From Buxus sempervirens (taxonomy: Eukaryota; Streptophyta; Magnoliopsida; Buxales; Buxaceae): DNA of 64,000 nucleotides. This document shows, piece by piece, positions 1 through 10,713 of this stretch. Each line of letters opens with the position of its first letter. Within the stretch, counting starts at the first letter, position 1. The notes under the pieces are model-generated. The model did no database searches and was not told the DNA's origin. It saw only the letters and a program-made list of their open reading frames with translations. Location: positions 9,356,858-9,420,857 of the forward strand of contig OX387190.1 of assembly GCA_947561395.2 (NCBI GenBank), written 5' to 3'. Position numbers and translations under genes: made by a program.

Positions 1-605
1 TTGTTTTGCGACAGGCCGCTCGAACTGCCGCTCGAGCGCCCTAATGGGCCTCGAGAAGGAGTTTGTGGGCGCTCGATAGCGCTCAAGCGCTATCGAAGGC
101 ACCCCGCTTGTGTTTTTATTTTTCTTAGAAACTCGAAAGTGATCAAAAACCCAGAAGGCAAACACCCAAACTGCCGCTCGAGCAACCTCTTGAGCAACCA
201 ACCCTAAAATTACCTATTATTAAAGCCGCCCATTTGAGCGCCCGATGCCACTCAAGCGCCTTTATCAGATTTTTCAGATTTCTCCAACTAGCCTAGTTTT
301 TCACTACAAAATGTTTTTATTCAATTTAAACCCATGAACCATTAAGTTTAGAGTGCTTAGAGATAGTTTGCATTAGCGGATGTTTAAAATAAATTTTTAT
401 AAAGATTTTGGGTATATTTTACCAAAGTGGCTTTTTAACTCAGTACCAATGTTCCAAAAAATTCCCTTTTAAATAAAACTTGATTTTAAGAGTTCCTACA
501 CCTATATTTGAGTTATTTGAACGTATTTTGTGCATAGAAGGATTCGATACACATCCAGGACATAGTTGCCCGTTGAAACCTGGATTTTGGACATATGACT
601 TAGTT

Positions 606-701
606 CCACTTGTGTGGGTTTTTGGGGTCACTATTGTGATAAGGCTATTGCCTGGTTTGTTTATTTCGCTATTGCGAGATTGCTATTGACACGGTTGTGT
701 C
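606..701 (+). repeat. Array of small hairpins with a recurring four-base loop
   Basis: Five perfect or near-perfect hairpins follow each other: CCAC/GTGG with loop TTGT (606-617), GTCAC/GTGAT with loop TATT (627-640), GGC/GCC with loop TATT (643-652), TCGC/GCGA with loop TATT (666-677) and GACAC/GTGTC with loop GGTT (688-701). The stems differ from one hairpin to the next, but three of the five loops are identical. The array lies between the palindrome cluster and the mini-frame of this LTR. Confidence 0.7.
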
Positions 702-1249
702 TTCGCGTATGCAGGTGTTATTGGGAGATATGTCCATCACCTGGTTTGGTTTTTCACCGTTGAGTGGGTTTAGAAATTACATGGATCCATAGATTAGCTA
801 ATAAGTGAAATGTCTTCTAGAGGGGTTTGAATTCTGTGTCATAGGCATTCCATCATCTCAAGGATGGTACCGCTCCTGGATTGGTCGGTCGCTACGTTAC
901 CGACTCCTGGATAGGTTGGGGCCGTACATGCTAACTCACTCCGGTTGTCGGTTGGGTTCTTTCGTTGGGTGTCGAACAGCCAGTTTGTAGGCTCGTCTGG
1001 TCCACCTATAAATCGGTTAGTTAGCATATTGGCACATGTCTACGTTCTTTCTCTGGTTTTCTATTTCATTAGTCCCATGAGGTTGAATTGTTTTTGTTTG
1101 TTAAAGTTTCATTTAATTATTATTATTCTATATTTTTGTTTTGTGATTAACCTGATTAAACATTGCATATTTTATTGTTACAAACTATTTGCATGACTAC
1201 TTACTGAGGGGTTTTTTCTCACATATTTGTTTTATCGGTTTTGTTTTAA

Positions 1250-1336
1250 GATATTCCTGGTCAAGTCGCTGCAAGGGTAGACACTTCTGGGGATTATTCT
1301 GACTACCAGGAAGAAGATTATTTTATTCCTGTCTAG
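1250..1336 (+). other. LTR mini-frame, 28 codons, acidic end
   Basis: Just after a T-rich tract ending in AAG, a 28-codon frame runs to a TAG at 1334-1336. It starts DIPGQVAARV and ends YQEEDYFIPV. The same frame, with the same length and ending, lies at the matching place in the other family-C copies (6578-6664 and 37058-37144), and related frames occur in families A, B, E and H. There is no start codon of its own, so if it is translated it would be a spliced exon. Function unknown. Confidence 0.45.
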
Positions 1337-1640
1337 GTTCAGGGAACATTGGTTGTTGATTTAGAAATTGAGGGATTTTCCATTGGTTTATTTTATTTAG
1401 ATGACCATAGTGGATGTCGATGCATTTTATTTTAGTTGACCCTTTCTAGACTTAGTTTGATGGATTGATATGTTTTATTTTTATATTCTGCGCTTCTTTG
1501 AAGAAAAATATCTTTTATTTCCGCACTCTGATTATATTTATTGAAATTGTTTAAGTCTGGATTAGTATTTCTGAGCCTTTATCCTAACGTACTAGGTTTG
1601 AATTTATGTTTTTAAATAAACCTGGATTTAGGGCGTTACA

Positions 1641-3585
1641 AGTATTGTAGGTATGATTAAGAATACTAAGGAATTAATTTAGATCAATTAAACTCAAAGA
1701 AATAACACAAAAATCTGAATTTGTAAAATTTACACAATCTGCCGGAATTGTACTGACGCCGAGGGATCGCCTAGGCGACCTGTGCTAGGCGGCCTGTACA
1801 GAAATTACAAAAATTGGGGATTTTAAATACGACTGAATGTATAATAATTTTTTCTAGTAATTTAATCATTGTAACACTTTTATAAGGACAAAATTTAGGT
1901 GAAGAAATTTACTAAATTTAATTTGGTATTAAACCAATTAATTTGGAACCATAAGTACAGGAAAGAGCATAAAAGGGCCAAAATTCTAGGAAACAGTGAT
2001 TAGGAACAATTTCAACTTGTATTTATGTATTGAAATCATCTTCTAAGCCTTATTTTAGGTTTGTGGAATGTGCTGGAATTGAAAAATAACTGTAAATATA
2101 AAAGTCAATGCCTTAGGTTGAAAGTATAAAAATTTGGATCTTAATAGGTGGATAATTAGGTAAATTTAGGCAAGTCATGAATTACCTCTGCTTGTGCTTA
2201 GAGATATGAATATTTATCTGTCTAGAATCTTAATAAATATTGTTTCTGCTGTGTTTATGTTTATAAATTTTATTTAGGATATCACTTTGAGATTTGCATA
2301 TGTTTTCTCGCAAAAGGTTTTATTCTGAGTATGGAGATTGAGTCTTGGATTTTCACATGGAAATTTGATATCTTGATTAATGACATGAAATCTGATTATG
2401 GTTTATGGATTGGAATGTGGTATGGTGATTGTTCGTTTCTATTACGGTTGAGTGATACTGCTTCTTGTGGTTGAGTTGCTACTAGCTTTTACGCCAGAGA
2501 TGAGTAATCCTTTGTTGTAGAGATGTGTAATCCTCTACGTAAAGATGTTTAATCCTTTACGGTAAAAGTGTGTATGCCTTCTACAATAGAAGTGTGTGAC
2601 CTCTCGTTCTAAAGATGCAATTACTACGTGTTTTATTTGAGTCTCGTGGTCTGTGTAAAGTGGACATAGCTGATTATGAATCCATAGAATAAGCTAGATA
2701 GCTAAGGGGTATTTCTTTTGGGTTGAGTTACTCCCATGAGCGAGTGCGCTTTCTTTGCAAGTTAGTTTGCTCTAGAAGGTCCCGTGTCTATAGGGTCATT
2801 TCGAGCCTCGCTGGTGATTCCTGTACATGTGGATCAGTGGCCATCTCCATGTATTGATTCAGGTGCTGCATGCTGGTAGTTCATGCCAACTCTATGAGTA
2901 TGTGCGCAATAAGTCGATGACTACGGCTCTTTTCTTATGAGATGACTCGAGTTTGAGTGTTACGGTAGCTTCGCCAATAAGATGCATGGTGGCATAGCAT
3001 TGAAGAGTGTCTTTTCAAAAACTTATTTTTCTTTGTGAGTCCTGCAGTGACATAAGTGTTTTATTGCTTTTATCGAATTCATTTTCTTAAATACATATCT
3101 TGTTTCACATGAGTTATTTTATTGTTAAATTGACGTTGTTTTTATTTGTCTCCATTTATTGCTTATGTGTTGGTTTATTGCCTCCAAGCTGGTTGGATTT
3201 GAATTATTTGCTTTAGTATTGATTAATTTTATACCTCATGCCTACTTCTTAAATTAGACCATTTGTATTCCATGCACCTGCTACTTGCTGAGATGTATGT
3301 CTCACTCCTGTTTTCACCTATTTTTCAGGTTTGTTTGGAGAGATCGTCAAGATGGGGTAGAGAATTTATGGGTAGAATTGTAATTATTATTAAAGTCCAC
3401 ATCCTGAATAAATAGAATTTTCATTGTAAATTAATTTGAATTAAAGTGAATAAAATTGCCATAATTCCCACCATACTCTGATGTAGATAATTAATTTTAA
3501 AATTCCCGCATAAACTTAGTTTGTTCTGACCCATTTTACAGTAGCACCTCTGGTTTAGTTGTTAAACCGGATTCGGGTTGTTACA
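1641..3585 (+). mobile_element. Family-D-like LTR, middle and 3' parts
   Basis: The end (CACCTCTGGTTT... then GGGTTGTTACA at 3585) resembles the family-D LTR ends at 28610 and 32072. It has the D-type conserved stem-loop (3290-3303, GAGATGTATGTCTC), an acceptor-like TTTTTCAG (3321-3328) and a shortened mini-frame after it. A CGCCTAGGCG palindrome lies near 1767. It was probably host to the family-C LTR that ends at 1640. GTAGC follows the 3' end; the matching 5' flank is not in the window. Confidence 0.6.
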
Positions 3586-3646
3586 GTAGCACTTCAGATT
3601 CGGGTTGGGTGCCGGTTTTGCACTGACCCGGGTTCGGGGAGTTACA
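3586..3646 (+). mobile_element. Family-B LTR 3' tail
   Basis: About 60 bases ending GGGTTCGGGGAGTTACA match the end of the minus-strand family-B LTR whose boundary is at 29775. The D-type LTR before it seems to have inserted into this repeat. Confidence 0.6.
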
Positions 3647-4521
3647 ATCCTAATGTCTAATGTACCACCCTATTCACTTCTCTTTAAGTCACTTTATGCA
3701 TGTTTAATTAGTATCCCATGATAAAGAGTGTTTGCATAGGTAAGCATCAAGGTTAGACACACTTGCCACCATGTTTTATTTGCTATTTTGGTTCACTTTG
3801 TGCACATGAAATGTGCACCAACACACATATGCATATATTGCACTTAGAGAGCATGCCTAGAATCCTTTCCTTCTCTTTTTCCTTTTAGTAGTACGTACAC
3901 TAACATGCCTAATACACACACTTTAGGTCACTCTTTTAGCATGATAATATTTCCTTGATTATTGATTTTAATTATTTGGATGCATACATGTGTGGTTTGG
4001 CTGAGACTTGGCAAGCAAAGACCTTTCGGGTCTTCCCCTAGTCGCTCTTTGCTAGAGGCTAGGGTGTTGCTTAAAACCAGGTGGGGAACCTCTTCCCTAC
4101 CCAAATCCACTGAGTTGCAACTCAAAACAAGGAGGGAGAGGCCCCTAGCCTTCTCCCCCTTTACCTTTTGATTAAAAGTGTAGAAAATTAGGGTTTTTAG
4201 TGGGTCCACATGGTGACCCACAGGGAGTGCAAGACCCACTAGAGAGGGGGCCCTTGCTCCCCCCCCCCAAAGAAAATTGCATTTGTATCACTTTCGGGTC
4301 CTACCCCATATACACAGGGTAGATGAGCTTGGTCCGTATGGATCATACGGATCAGGTCTGCCCGTATGGTATATACGGGCAGCACCTAGAAAGTTACAGA
4401 TTCTATTTTTTTTTTTTTTTTGGGTTTAAGCAAGATTAACCTAATCTAAGCCAACTCATCTTGAACCAAATTGGTCTTTGATCAATCAAAGACCTTCTCT
4501 TGGAATTTGGCCCCATCCAAA
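3647..4521 (+). mobile_element. G-type retroelement internal sequence, left segment
   Basis: Noncoding retroelement sequence. It continues after the solo LTR at 4522-7012 and matches parts of 46500-48350. It contains a C9 run near 4260 and a T17 tract near 4408. I see no gene. Confidence 0.45.
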
Positions 4522-4632
4522 TGTACAATCCCAGATTTTAGTAACTAGACTAATTGGTTAATAATATGCAAGAGATGAGATTTTGGTTCAACCCGGAGGA
4601 GTTCAAGATGAACCAGAGATGATAGGAGAGCC

Positions 4633-4640
4633 TATATAAG
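4633..4640 (+). promoter_or_regulatory. LTR TATA box
   Basis: TATATAAG lies about 110 bases into the family-C LTR. The same sequence is at the same distance in the copy at 30556 (30666-30673), so it is the likely start-site TATA of the family. Activity in this old solo LTR is unknown. Confidence 0.5.
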
Positions 4641-6577
4641 GTGAGCACCTGGTTATTGACCAAATATAATTTTAATATATTAATTATTGTGCTATTATAT
4701 TATTAGTAAGAATTAATTGTATTATAACCAAGGAGAATGAATAAGAGTTGGCCGAACCCAAGGAGAGTGGGTTGACCCAATGATTATTTGGTTTAAAGAG
4801 TAGTGGGTTTAAAGGTTTAGTTGTAAATTGGTTTAATGAAGGAAGGGCAGTTAAGTAAAAGACTTTAATTAATAAATTAACCTAGTTGTGCATGGAGTGG
4901 TAATGCACGTAGAGTTTAAAGACTCAAATAGAAAAAGCCGCTCGTTTTCTTCTTGTTTCCTATTTCCTTCTCCTAGTTTCCTTGTGATCAAAACTAAACC
5001 CTAAACAACTGTTGGAGCCGTCTTAGAGAAGAAGGAGGAGTATTTTCGTGCATAAAGAACTCATGTAAGAGCCATATAGATATAAGTTCTGTTCTGAAGA
5101 TTTTCGTTTGTTGAAGAGTCTTAAAAGTGTGATTTTTAACCCAGACGTGATCGAGGTTTGTTGGAATCGTTTGGCAAACTTTGGGGTGATATTTCGTGGC
5201 TCTTAGAAAAGATTTTAGTTCCTTAAACCAGGTAAGTAGTCCCTTGACACTTGCATAAAATCCAAATTCGTGTTTAGACGATATTCATGGTTATTCGGTG
5301 TTTTGATGCGTTGTTTTTGTTATTTATAATGTTTTATTTGTTGGGAATTATTCTAGCATGATTATAAAGTATTTTAGAATGATTTAGAATGGTTTTGATG
5401 CATTGAATATTGAGTTGTGGAATTTTTATGGAATTTCGCAAAGTTACGGATTTTTCATGTATCGAGCCGCCTGAGCAATCGCTCGAGCGCCCTATGTATA
5501 TATTCAAAACCCGAGAGCAATTTTACCCAGATTGTACTGCTACTAGAACAGTCGCTCGAGTGACCTACCCTGAATTACCTATTCTGTAAGGACAATCAAG
5601 TGCCCTTGGCCGCTCAAGCGACTAATCTGTCAGATTTTGGAAAACTTGTCTTTTCAACCTAGTTTTTACTAAGGAAGTGGTTCTATTCAATTTTAACCTA
5701 TGAACCATCAAGATTGGGGTATTTGGGAAGTGTTTGCACTGGCAGATGTTTAAAATTCAATTTTATAAAGATTTTGGATAAATGTTTCTAAAGAGGCACT
5801 TTTACTTTATTCTATTGTTCCAAAAGAATTTACTTTTAACCAAGGTTGGTTTTGTGAGTTCATACACCTATATTTGGGTGATATGAAGGTATTGTGTCCA
5901 TCGATGGAATCGATACACATTCGGGACATATTGGCCCGTTGAAACTTGGAGTTTTGGACATATGACTTGGTGCATTCTGTTTTGGTTTTGGGTCACTAGT
6001 GTGACGAGGCTGGTGCCTGATTTATTATATCCCGTATGGGCGGATTTGGTTACAGATATGGTTCTGTATTTTGGTGGGTGTTATTGAGAAGTATGTCCAT
6101 TACCCTGGTTGGTTTTCTCACTGTTGAGTGGGCTTAGCAGTTATATGGATTCATAGAATAGCTAGTAATTGAAATGTGTATTAAAAGGGTTTGAATTCTG
6201 TGTCTGAGGCATTCCATCATCTTGAGGATGGTACTACTCCTGGATTGGTCGGTCGCTATGTTACCCACTCCTGAATTGGTTGGGCCGTACATGCTAACTC
6301 ATTGTTGGGTTCTTCCATTGGTGTTGAATAGCCAGACTGCAAGGCGGTTGGTCCATCGTAATTCGGTTAGGTAGCATACTGGTATATGTCTACTTTCTTT
6401 ATCTAGTATACTATTTCATGAGTCCCATGAGGTGGACAAATTGTATTTCATTGTTGTCTTGAAACTTATTGTGATTATTCGTATTAAGCGTTGCATATTT
6501 TATTGTGATCAACTATTTGCATGACTGTTTACTGAGATGTTGTTTCTTACATTATTGTTTTATCGGTTTTGTTTTCA

Positions 6578-6664
6578 AATATTCCTGGAGAGGACGTTGC
6601 TGGGGTAGAGACACCGGGGGATTACTGTGATTATCAGGAAGAAGATTATTTCATTCCTGTGTAG
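6578..6664 (+). other. LTR mini-frame, 28 codons, acidic end
   Basis: The frame follows TTTTGTTTTCA and ends with TAG at 6662-6664. Its residues (IPGEDVAGVETPGDY..., ending EEDYFIPV) are almost those of the copies at 1250 and 37058, and it has no internal stop. It is a candidate 3' exon reached from the donor-like site at 5232. Coding has not been shown. Confidence 0.45.
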
Positions 6665-7012
6665 GTCCAGAAGGGCATGGAGAAATATTTAGATTTATTT
6701 TATTAGGGATTATTTTAGTATTTTGATTGAGGAGTTTTGATGTTATTTGAAGGATGATTGGTATCTTTATTCCACACCCTTGGTGGATGATAATTATGTT
6801 ATTTAGTTGAACCCTTTCCAGACTTCATAGATGAAATATAAAAGGATTATTTTGTTAGTTTAATTCCGCGCTTTCTGAAAGATGTTTTTATTTCCGTACT
6901 CTGATATAATAAATGAAATTGTTTAAGTCTGGAATAGTGTTTTGGGCCATTTTCCCTAACAAACCAGATTTGGGTTTATGTGTTTAAATAAACCTGGATC
7001 CGGGGCATTACA

Positions 7013-7727
7013 CCGAAGCCCAATGGTCCTTCTTTGTGGGCCTTGCAACGGGGCCCACACCCATTTTGCCCAACCTAAGTCCTCGCCATTGGTGGACTTT
7101 AAAGGCAACTTGGCTAATCCTTTGGGCCTCCTCCAAGCCCATTGGACTTCCTTTAAAAATCCAAACCAACTAATTAAATAATCTTTGCATACTTAAACTA
7201 CTTCCAAATCAAATAAACCAAAACCAAAAAAGGTTATCGAAAGTAACCCTTAAATGGGACTTGGGTTTGCCTTAGCCCAAATTGGCACACCAATGGGCCT
7301 TCCAATGGGGCCCACACCAGACCCACCTCACCTTCAAAGTAAAAAGATAAAAATCAAAGAAAAAGGGGGGACCCACACCATTAAGGTGGTCCTCACACAA
7401 GACTTAAAAAGAATGCATATTTGAGTAGAAATTGGGTGAGATAAACAAGTTGACTCCAACCAGGAAGACCCGAGGGACCCGTCACCCAACGGGGCGGACC
7501 GAGGTGTCTACAGACTTTTCCGGACCGTAACTGAGACCTTACCATGAATCTCAAGCTGCAGATCGCCTAAATAGACAATCCTAGGCACCCAGGTGTCTGC
7601 CTGCACCCCATTAGGTAGTGGCGACTCCAAACCCTGACATTTCTCGGAAGGAGGCATGCATTCACGTGCACCTCGCAATGCGGCCCGCGGATCGGACACG
7701 CGCACACCTTACAACTTGCATAAACAT
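7013..7727 (+). mobile_element. G-type retroelement internal sequence, right segment
   Basis: It continues the segment that ends at 4521 and matches 47250-48350, for example the shared ACGGGGCGGACCG and the GTAGTGGCGACTCC-type motif near 7615. It is rich in GGGCCC-like words. Only noncoding repeat sequence is seen. The right boundary is approximate. Confidence 0.45.
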
Positions 7728-8629
7728 ATATACTTTGGTTTATCGAAGAACATGTTTAAACGAGAGTTTTCCGGTTGTTTGTGAATGATTTGATGTGTAA
7801 ACATGTAGTTTAATGTATTTGATTATCTGGAATAGTTTAGAGTATTTGAAGATGAAAACCCAAGATTTGGAAGTGATTTGAGATGTTAAAAGTTCGGGAA
7901 AAACAAGTCTGAAATTGAAAAAATCGCAAATTCCGGAAATTTGGAAAATATAACAAACACCTGCAATGACGCTCGAGTGTCACACCAGCACTAGTTATAA
8001 AGAGCGAACGTTCGTCACCACTCGAGCGCTATTCGAGGTGCTCCGCTTGTTTTTTTAAGTTTCGAAACCCGAGAGTTGATAGTTTTAGATAAACTGAACG
8101 CCCGAGTCATCACTCGAGCACCATCTTGAACGACCAACCCTCTAAGAATCTTTTCAAAACCTGTTTTAACGGACGCCTTTACGAGCGCCTAACGCCGCTC
8201 GAGCGCCCATAATAGTAATTGATATTTTGAGATCAACCTAGTTTTTCACTATAAAATTGTTTTTATTGATTTCCAACTCATGTACCAATAAGATTTAAGT
8301 GTTTAGAGATTGTTTGCACTGGCCGTTGATCACAACGAATTTTTATAAGGATTTTGGGTACGTTCTACTAAAATAGCTTTTATCCGAGTTTATCATTCCA
8401 AACTCTTTTCTTTTAAATGAAACTTGATTTTAAGGGTTCCTACACTTGTCTTTGGACTATCTAAACATGTTTTGAGCATTAAATGATTTTATTTAAACTC
8501 AAATTATATTTGCCTATTGAAACCATGATTTTGGACATGTATTTGTCTCCACGTATGTGGGTTATTGATCATGTATGTGACTTGGCGTATGCCTATATTA
8601 TTTATCGCGCGTATGCGGAATTTGTGACG
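7728..8629 (+). mobile_element. Diverged family-C-type LTR remnant
   Basis: The palindromic words CGCTCGAG near 7990, 8025 and 8198, and the downstream text, follow family C, but the start is missing. It ends where another C-type LTR begins at 8630. It contains the cleanest constant-loop hairpin array in the window (8549-8617). Confidence 0.5.
8549..8617 (+). repeat. Four hairpins, all with loop GTAT
   Basis: CCAC/GTGG (8549-8560), TCAT/GTGA (8569-8580), GGC/GCC (8584-8593) and CGC/GCG (8608-8617) all enclose the loop GTAT. The stem series matches the C-family arrays at 606-701 and 10066-10111, where the recurring loops are TATT and AGTT. The stems are therefore kept by position while the loop changes together within a copy. 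Confidence 0.75.
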
Positions 8630-10195
8630 TGTAAAATCCCAAATTTTATAAATAAATAATATCAATTGTTAAATAGACCAATCAAGTTATTAATATGCAG
8701 GAGATGAGGAATTGGTTCAACCCGAAGAAGTCCAAGTTGAACCAGAGGAAATCGGGGAACCAATTTAAGGTGAGTTCATGATTTTAGATTAGGCATAATT
8801 TTAATACAATGATTTGGTTATTGCTGTAGAAAGTAATGGATAAAAATAAAAATATAAGAATAAACAGAGAGGTGGTTGAACCCCATAGAGTGGAGCTTAA
8901 AAGAAGAAAAACAATAAAATAACCTAAAAACATCCATGCGACTGTTCACGTTCAAAGAAGTGAACAGCCGCCGAAACCAACCTCTTCTACTCTATTGTTC
9001 TTCTCTTCCTTTGTGTGATCAAAACCCTAATCTTTAATCAACTTGGGAGTAGACTTTTCAGAAGGAGAAAATGAGGATTTTCGTCCAAAGTTGCAGGTAA
9101 GAAGTAAGTTAGGAAAAAAATTTCTGTTTTGGGAGTTTAAACATGACTTTGAGTTCTTAAAGTGAGTTGTTTGATCCAGACAAGATAAAGGAGATATGGT
9201 TTCATTTGGATCTTCATTGGGGTGATTTTGCATTGCTGTTAGAGAAGGTTTTAGTTGCAAACGAGGTAAGTAGTCCCTTTAAAGATTGCATAAACAGAAT
9301 TTCGTATTTATTAAATGATCGTGGTTATTTGCATGTTTGATGATCCGTTTGCGTATTATATTCTGTTTTAATTGTTCTAACATTTTTATGAAGTAGTCTT
9401 GAATGATTTAGTATGGTTCTGATGCTATAGATTTCCAGTTTTTGATTTTAGAATGATTTACGCAACTTTTCAGAATCTGTATTTCTCAACAGGCCGCTTG
9501 TACCGCCGCTCGAGTGCCCATATGGGTCTCGAGAGAGTGTTCGCGGGCGCTCGATACCGCTCAAGCGATATTGAGGGTGCCCCGCCTGTGCTTTTTAATT
9601 TCCAGAAAACCCGAAAGTGGTTAAAACCCAGAAGGCGAACACCAAAAGCGTCGCTCAAGCGACTTCTCAAGCGACCAACCCTGAATTCATCTGGATTTCA
9701 TGTTGCCTATTCATGCACCTGATGCGGCTTGAGCGCCCTTTGACAGATTTTTAAATTTCTCCAACTAGCCTAGTTTTCACCACGAAATTGTTTTTATTCA
9801 ATTTCAACCAATGTACTATCGAGATTAGAGTGTTTAGAGATAGTTTGCACTAGCGGATTATTTAAATAATTTTTTATAAAGATTTTGGGTACGCTTTGAT
9901 AAAGAGGCTTTTTAACTTAGTCCCATTGTTCCAAACAATTCACTTTTAAGAGTTCCTACACCTGTATTTTAGTTATCTGAACGTATTTTGTGCATCGAAT
10001 GATTCAATACACATCCGGGACATAGTTGCCCATTGAAACCTGGAGTTTTGACATATGACTTGGTGCCACTTGTGTGGGATTTTGGGTCACAGTTGTGACA
10101 AGGCAGTTGCCTGGTTTGTTTATTCTGTAGTTTCGAGTTTGTTATTATGAACACAGTTGTATTTCCACGTGTGCGAGTGTTATTGGGAAATATCT
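8630..10195 (+). mobile_element. Family-C LTR, 5' part, fused to family-B sequence
   Basis: It starts TGTAAAATCCCAAATTTT at 8630 and follows family C through the donor-like AG/GTAAGT (9266), a palindrome (near 9505) and hairpins (10066-10111). Near 10195 it switches to family-B sequence without a TTACA end. The switch suggests a deletion or recombination between two LTRs. The 5' flank is TGACG; no matching right duplication is found. Confidence 0.6.
10066..10111 (+). repeat. Hairpin array with recurring loop AGTT
   Basis: CCAC/GTGG with loop TTGT (10066-10077), GTCAC/GTGAC with loop AGTT (10086-10099) and GGC/GCC with loop AGTT (10102-10111). The stems equal those at 606-652; the loops differ. 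Confidence 0.7.
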
Positions 10196-10713
10196 CTTTC
10201 TTTAAGCAAAAAGAGATTGATTGATCGATTTAGCCATGTTTTTTAAAGGGATACCGGTTTACCATGATGAACTGTTTTGTTTTCAAAAAAAGAAAAGAAT
10301 GGAAAGAGAGAGACCAATTGTATAGATTTGGAGAAATTGTGGATTTGATTTATATCGTATAGTCATCTTGTTTATTTGTATAATGAACTGTCTTTATTTC
10401 GAGCACTGATTTATTGTTGGGTTTGTTCAATGATTACTTGTTTATCTTATCGAGCATGAAAGCATGATTATTTTCCTTATATATATAACTGTTTATTCAT
10501 GCATAGTGTTACCTACTGGGATATTCGTATCTCATTCCTATTTTGTTTTGTTTTGTTTTCAGCTGATCCTCGTTAGAGCGTCATTGGGGTTGGCACCGAG
10601 GGAGTTGCTGATTACCGTGCTAAGTTTTATTCTTATTAGATTTCCATTTAGAGGTTGATATAGATGTTATTTTTATGGAGACTATGTGATTTAATTGATT
10701 ATGAGAAAAAGTG
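10196..10713 (+). mobile_element. Family-B LTR, 3' part, left of an inserted solo LTR
   Basis: This is nearly the reverse complement of 30020-30545, the minus-strand B LTR. It has the conserved stem-loop (10518-10533, GGGATATTCGTATCTC) and TTTTGTTTTCAG ending at 10562. It resumes at 13377 after the solo LTR. In the minus copy the two halves are joined, which gives the empty site. Confidence 0.75.

Larger units (their letters stand above)
1..1640 (+). mobile_element. Family-C LTR, 3' part, cut by the window edge
   Basis: It ends in GGGCGTTACA at 1640 and is followed by AGTAT. Its body and AAATAAACCTGG tail match the LTRs at 4522-7012 and 30556-37493, so it is the same family. It carries CGCTCGAGCG-type palindromes (about 25-190), a hairpin array (606-701), a T-rich tract ending at 1250 and an acidic mini-frame (1250-1336). 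The 5' end and its target duplication lie outside the window, so solo LTR and full element cannot be told apart. Confidence 0.8.
4522..7012 (+). mobile_element. Family-C solo LTR
   Basis: It starts TGTACAATCCCAG and ends GGGGCATTACA, 2491 bp. It is flanked by CCAAA (4517-4521) and CCGAA (7013-7017), a 5-bp target duplication with one later change. No primer site, gag or pol is attached, so it is a solo LTR left by LTR-LTR recombination. It shows the common LTR plan: TATA box (4633-4640), donor-like CAG/GTAAGT (5232), CGCTCGAGCG palindromes near 5480 and 5555, hairpins near 5990-6045, and the mini-frame at 6578-6664. Confidence 0.88.

Noticed and set aside
3928-4239. Open frame of 103 codons on the minus strand
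   Set aside because: It lies in G-type repeat sequence, has no known domain, and is crossed by another frame on the plus strand.
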